Below are positions 61,301-64,000 of a stretch of 64,000 nucleotides of DNA, piece after piece. The notes under the pieces were generated by a model. It saw only the letters and a list, made by a program, of their open reading frames with translations, searched no databases and was not told the origin of the DNA. This DNA is from Deuterostichococcus epilithicus (taxonomy: Eukaryota; Chlorophyta; Trebouxiophyceae; Prasiolales; Stichococcaceae). The first letter of the stretch is position 1. Each line of letters starts with the position of its first letter. The stretch covers positions 980,501-1,044,500 of the forward strand of contig JAVTLE010000005.1 in NCBI GenBank assembly GCA_033439295.1, in the 5' to 3' direction. The translations under genes were made by a program, and so were the position numbers.

Positions 61301-63526
61301 CTGCGCCCCGAGTGCGGCCGCACGCTGCAAGTCGCCACCGTGCTGCTGCAGGCCTGCGCCGCCGCCGGCCTCCAGGTCCGTGCACTCCCTGTCGCTGCAT
61401 GCCCCCCCCCGGGACGCCAGAATCATTGGTTCGGTCAGCTCGATTGTGCGCTCCGCTGAGCGGTGCTCGCTGCATGGGTCGCGTAGGGAAGGTCAGGCAT
61501 GCCTCAGCTGTCCCGACATGTGCCCCAAGCTGAGTGGCCACCAACTTGTTCGGCAGATCCACCAACACGCTTGGCAAATCCCAGGCTGCATCAGCGTGAT
61601 GCTATCCGTCACAGCAGGCGCATCGAGCGTTGCTTCGTTCGTGTGTGGTTGGAGCTTGCCCCTTCACAGGTGTCACAGGATGGCTGTTCTGATGCGCATC
61701 GTCTCATGCAGCCTGACGGAGATTGGCGAGGTCATCAGCCGGCCGCTGGTGGGCATGGAGGAGGAGCCCAGCCAGCTGGAGCGCCTGTGCATTGCCTGCC
61801 GCGCTGCCGTCGACGCCGGCAGCGACAGCGGCATGTCGGAGTTCGACAGCGAGGTCGAATCTGACAGCGACATGGGCAGCGACTCGGACAGCGATGCGGG
61901 CGGCAGGGCCGCCAGCGGCAGCGGCAGCAGCGGCGTGGGGCTCGGTCGCCTCAGCGGCCGCCGCCGCGGCGGCTCATCGCTGGCAGACATCTCGGAGGAC
62001 GGCTCGCTGAGCAGCGGCGACTTGGGCGGCGGCGGCGGCGGCTTCGACAGCCGGCTGCACTCGCTGGAGCTGTCGGATGACGAGCCGCCCGGCCTGCCGC
62101 CGGGAGGTGGCGCCCGTGGTGGCGGCAGCGGCTACCCGGGCCCAGGCGGCCTGGCGCAGCGGCTGGACTCGTGGAACCTGCGCGGTGGCGGCGTGAGCGC
62201 CATGGCGGACCTGGCGGTGGCCGGCGCAGGCGCCCAAAGCGACGCCAGCGGCGGGTTCGACAGAATGTTAATGCCCACTGCCGGCAGCGCCGCCCCCTGG
62301 CGCGACAGCGGCAATGGCCGCAGCCAGGGTGGCAGCGCTGCCAGGCTGCCGAGCACCAGCGAGGACCTGCTGTTCGACCTGGACGACGGCGCGCCGGGCG
62401 GCGACGCTGCGACGGCGGCTGCGGCAGGCTGCGGGCTGGCGCGCCGGCACAGCAGCCCCGTCGGGTCGCTCGAGCTGGGCGGCGGCCTCTCCCTGGCGCC
62501 GGACGGCGGCCTCGCGGCCCTGAGCAGCAATGACGGTGCTGGCACCACAACCGAGAATCGCAGGCACAGCAGTGGGGACCTGCGGCTGTCGCCGCGCACG
62601 CCGGCGGCGCGCAACAGTGCGGCCCGCGGCGCGAACGTCTGGCAGTCCTCAGACCTGCAGTCGCCCGGCGACTCCGGCGGCTCTGGGCCTGCCTCCACCG
62701 CCGGCTCACCACACGGCGGCCCCGCCTTTGTGAGCGGCAGCGTCTTTGGCGGCATCAGCGGCGGCACATTCGGCGGCGGCAGCGCCTTTGCCGGGGCCAG
62801 CACCTTCAGCGGCACCAGCGGCGGCCTCACGCCGCAGGTCTTGCCGCTGAACACCTGGGCCGGCGGCGACAGCAGGCGCGGCGGCGGTCGGCCGGCCAGC
62901 GCGATGGGCGGCTTCAGCACCGACAGCGACGCCGCATTTCCCTTCGGCCGCGGCGCCGCTGGCGCGCAGGCGCCGCAGGCGATGAGCCTGGCGCTGCCGA
63001 GCACGGTGCAGCGGGGGCGCGCGCCCCCCCGCCTGGCGCACCAGCGCGTCCACCACCGCCACGGCCACCACAAGGTGTGGAGCTGTCCGGCATCCTTGCC
63101 TGCTGAAACAACTTGCGACTGCAGGAGACTGCCCTCGGATGGGCAGCCTGCTTCCGCAGCCCGATGCTCTCGAGCGTCTTGCCTGCAAACTGCGGCTAGT
63201 CTCCAGGGGCTGCCACATGAGGGCTCGCGATTTCGGCCCCCAAGAACGTGAATTGAGAAACAATGCCCGATCGCATCGCTGCCGTGCGCCTGCAGTCGAA
63301 CAAGCGCCAGGCGCCCGCGGTGTACCCGCCGCCGATCGAGGGCCGCGCCCCGACGGCGGTCAACGCTCTGTTCTCTCACCTGGACGCCGACGAGTGGGCC
63401 GCCTTCATGGGGATGCTGCGCCGCGGCATTGCTGCAGCGCTGGCGGCCGGCGACTGGCGGTCCGAGCGGCGCGCCGCCATTGGCGGCCGTGGCGCGGTCC
63501 CGGGCACCTCCTGCCCCCGCTTCTGA
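58303..63526 (+). CDS. PI4KG: phosphatidylinositol 4-kinase gamma (type II PI4K family)
   Basis: Plant PI4K-gamma proteins have a PI3/4-kinase fold; several act as protein kinases. Exons: 58303-58884 (a His/Gly/Ser/Gln-rich leader), 59084-59281, 59539-59652, 59925-60077, 60332-60449, 60738-60898, 61208-61375, a long exon about 61700-63075, and 63296-63526. Kinase motifs: GGTYFFRSEAG, HVAIVKPCDEEPLAPNNPK, GFVGRELGQPGLKPTVRVGE, REVAAFLLDHDNFAKVPPT, HRIGILDVRLFNTDRHAGN with catalytic Asp, LCPIDHGFCLPEALEPPFFE, MPFGEEELAYIAALDAEADC. The long exon opens SLTEIGEVISRPLVGMEEEP, then about 440 Gly/Ser/Asp-rich residues. The last exon holds LDADEWAAFMGMLRRGI, like the family C terminus. Three introns use GC donors. 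The join 61375 to 61700 was not resolved, and the start may lie in an upstream exon. Confidence 0.92.
59671..59711 (+). repeat. 21-bp tandem repeat, two copies, in a PI4K intron
   Basis: TTGGTCTCGTGGTTTCAGC occurs at 59671 and again at 59692, followed by a partial third piece (AGTTTCAGCG). It lies just after the exon ending at 59652, inside the intron. Confidence 0.85.
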
Positions 63527-64000
63527 TCGCGGCCGCTGATCCGGAATGTGCCGGGAACACCTAACAAGGGCCACATCAGCGATCGTCTAAGCACACCCGA
63601 AGGTTTGCGCGGGCGCGCACACCAGATCATACACTACCAGATCATATACCACCTAGGCGCACTAGAACCTGGAGCGGGGGAGAGAGAGCTGGAGGCAGTC
63701 GGGAGCGACGAGAGCCTGTCCGGATGCGCGGTGTGGCAGAACCACCTCTAGGGGGGCCGAGGCCACTCCGATCCCTGCATGGCTGCAGGTGGTCGTGCCA
63801 AATGGACGACATACGGGCCTATCAAGGCATCACGTTGCTGTTGTGGGGGTTGCGCTCGCCATTCCGCACCCCACTTTACTGGCAAAAGAGATGCATTTGA
63901 TTGGGGCCCGATTTACGTGCAGCGACGCTCGTTCATGCAATGCGTTTGCATGTCCGTGGCGGCTCCACCAGTACATTAGGTAGCAATGTGACCCAAAGCC
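63527..64000. other. region downstream of PI4K gamma
   Basis: The last 474 bp contain the probable 3' UTR of the kinase gene. Two overlapping short frames at 63779-63983 (+) match nothing I recognise. No RNA gene or repeat seen. Confidence 0.4.

Noticed and set aside
62132-63574. 480-aa open frame on the minus strand
   Set aside because: It is the mirror of the Gly/Ser/Ala-rich PI4K exon; it has no family motif and the plus-strand frame is continuous with kinase exons.

Overview
The window is nuclear DNA of a GC-rich, intron-rich green alga. A trebouxiophyte chlorophyte (Chlorella/Auxenochlorella-like) fits best: the proteins match plant-type families, the introns are many and about 100-350 bp long, coding regions are rich in Ala/Gly/Arg codons, and simple CAG/CTG tracts are common. 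I cannot name the species. Because the genes are split, each CDS entry gives the genomic span from start to stop; exon edges were placed by reading donor and acceptor sites and checking phase against remembered family sequences.

Layout. 1-2448 (-): 5' part of an oligopeptidase B-like serine peptidase, sharing a 0.4 kb divergent promoter region with V-ATPase subunit F (2837-3925, +). 4087-6696 (-): a DUF155 protein (RMD1 / RETARDED ROOT GROWTH type). 6992-10806 (+): ankyrin repeats fused to malonyl-CoA:ACP transacylase. 11286-14549 (-): battenin/CLN3 transporter. 14839-16761 (-): COQ5 ubiquinone methyltransferase. 17416-21941 (-): an unrecognised, Ala-rich protein of about 971 aa. 23021-28462 (-): RRP6L3/EXD2-like 3'-5' exonuclease. 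29029-30601 (+): thioredoxin-fold, AhpC/TSA-like protein. 31067-46801 (+): a 15.7 kb Virilizer gene (scaffold of the m6A RNA methyltransferase) with a U6 snRNA gene in one intron. 47109-54806 (-): UPL6/UBE3C-type HECT ubiquitin ligase. 55264-57058 (-): DUF455 ferritin-like protein. 58303-63526 (+): type II phosphatidylinositol 4-kinase gamma.

The genes are mostly unrelated housekeeping functions: proteolysis, vacuolar acidification, lysosomal-type transport, plastid fatty acid synthesis, ubiquinone synthesis, RNA decay, RNA methylation, ubiquitination and phosphoinositide signalling. No operon logic is expected. No transposon, virus-like element, CRISPR array or convincing tRNA gene was seen.

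Most notable: the U6 gene inside Virilizer; a large disordered acidic/polyQ and Arg-Ser insert within a conserved helical core of Virilizer; repeated use of GC-AG introns; the ankyrin-transacylase fusion; a decayed tandem triplication of an exon in the oligopeptidase gene; and the unrecognised 971 aa gene.
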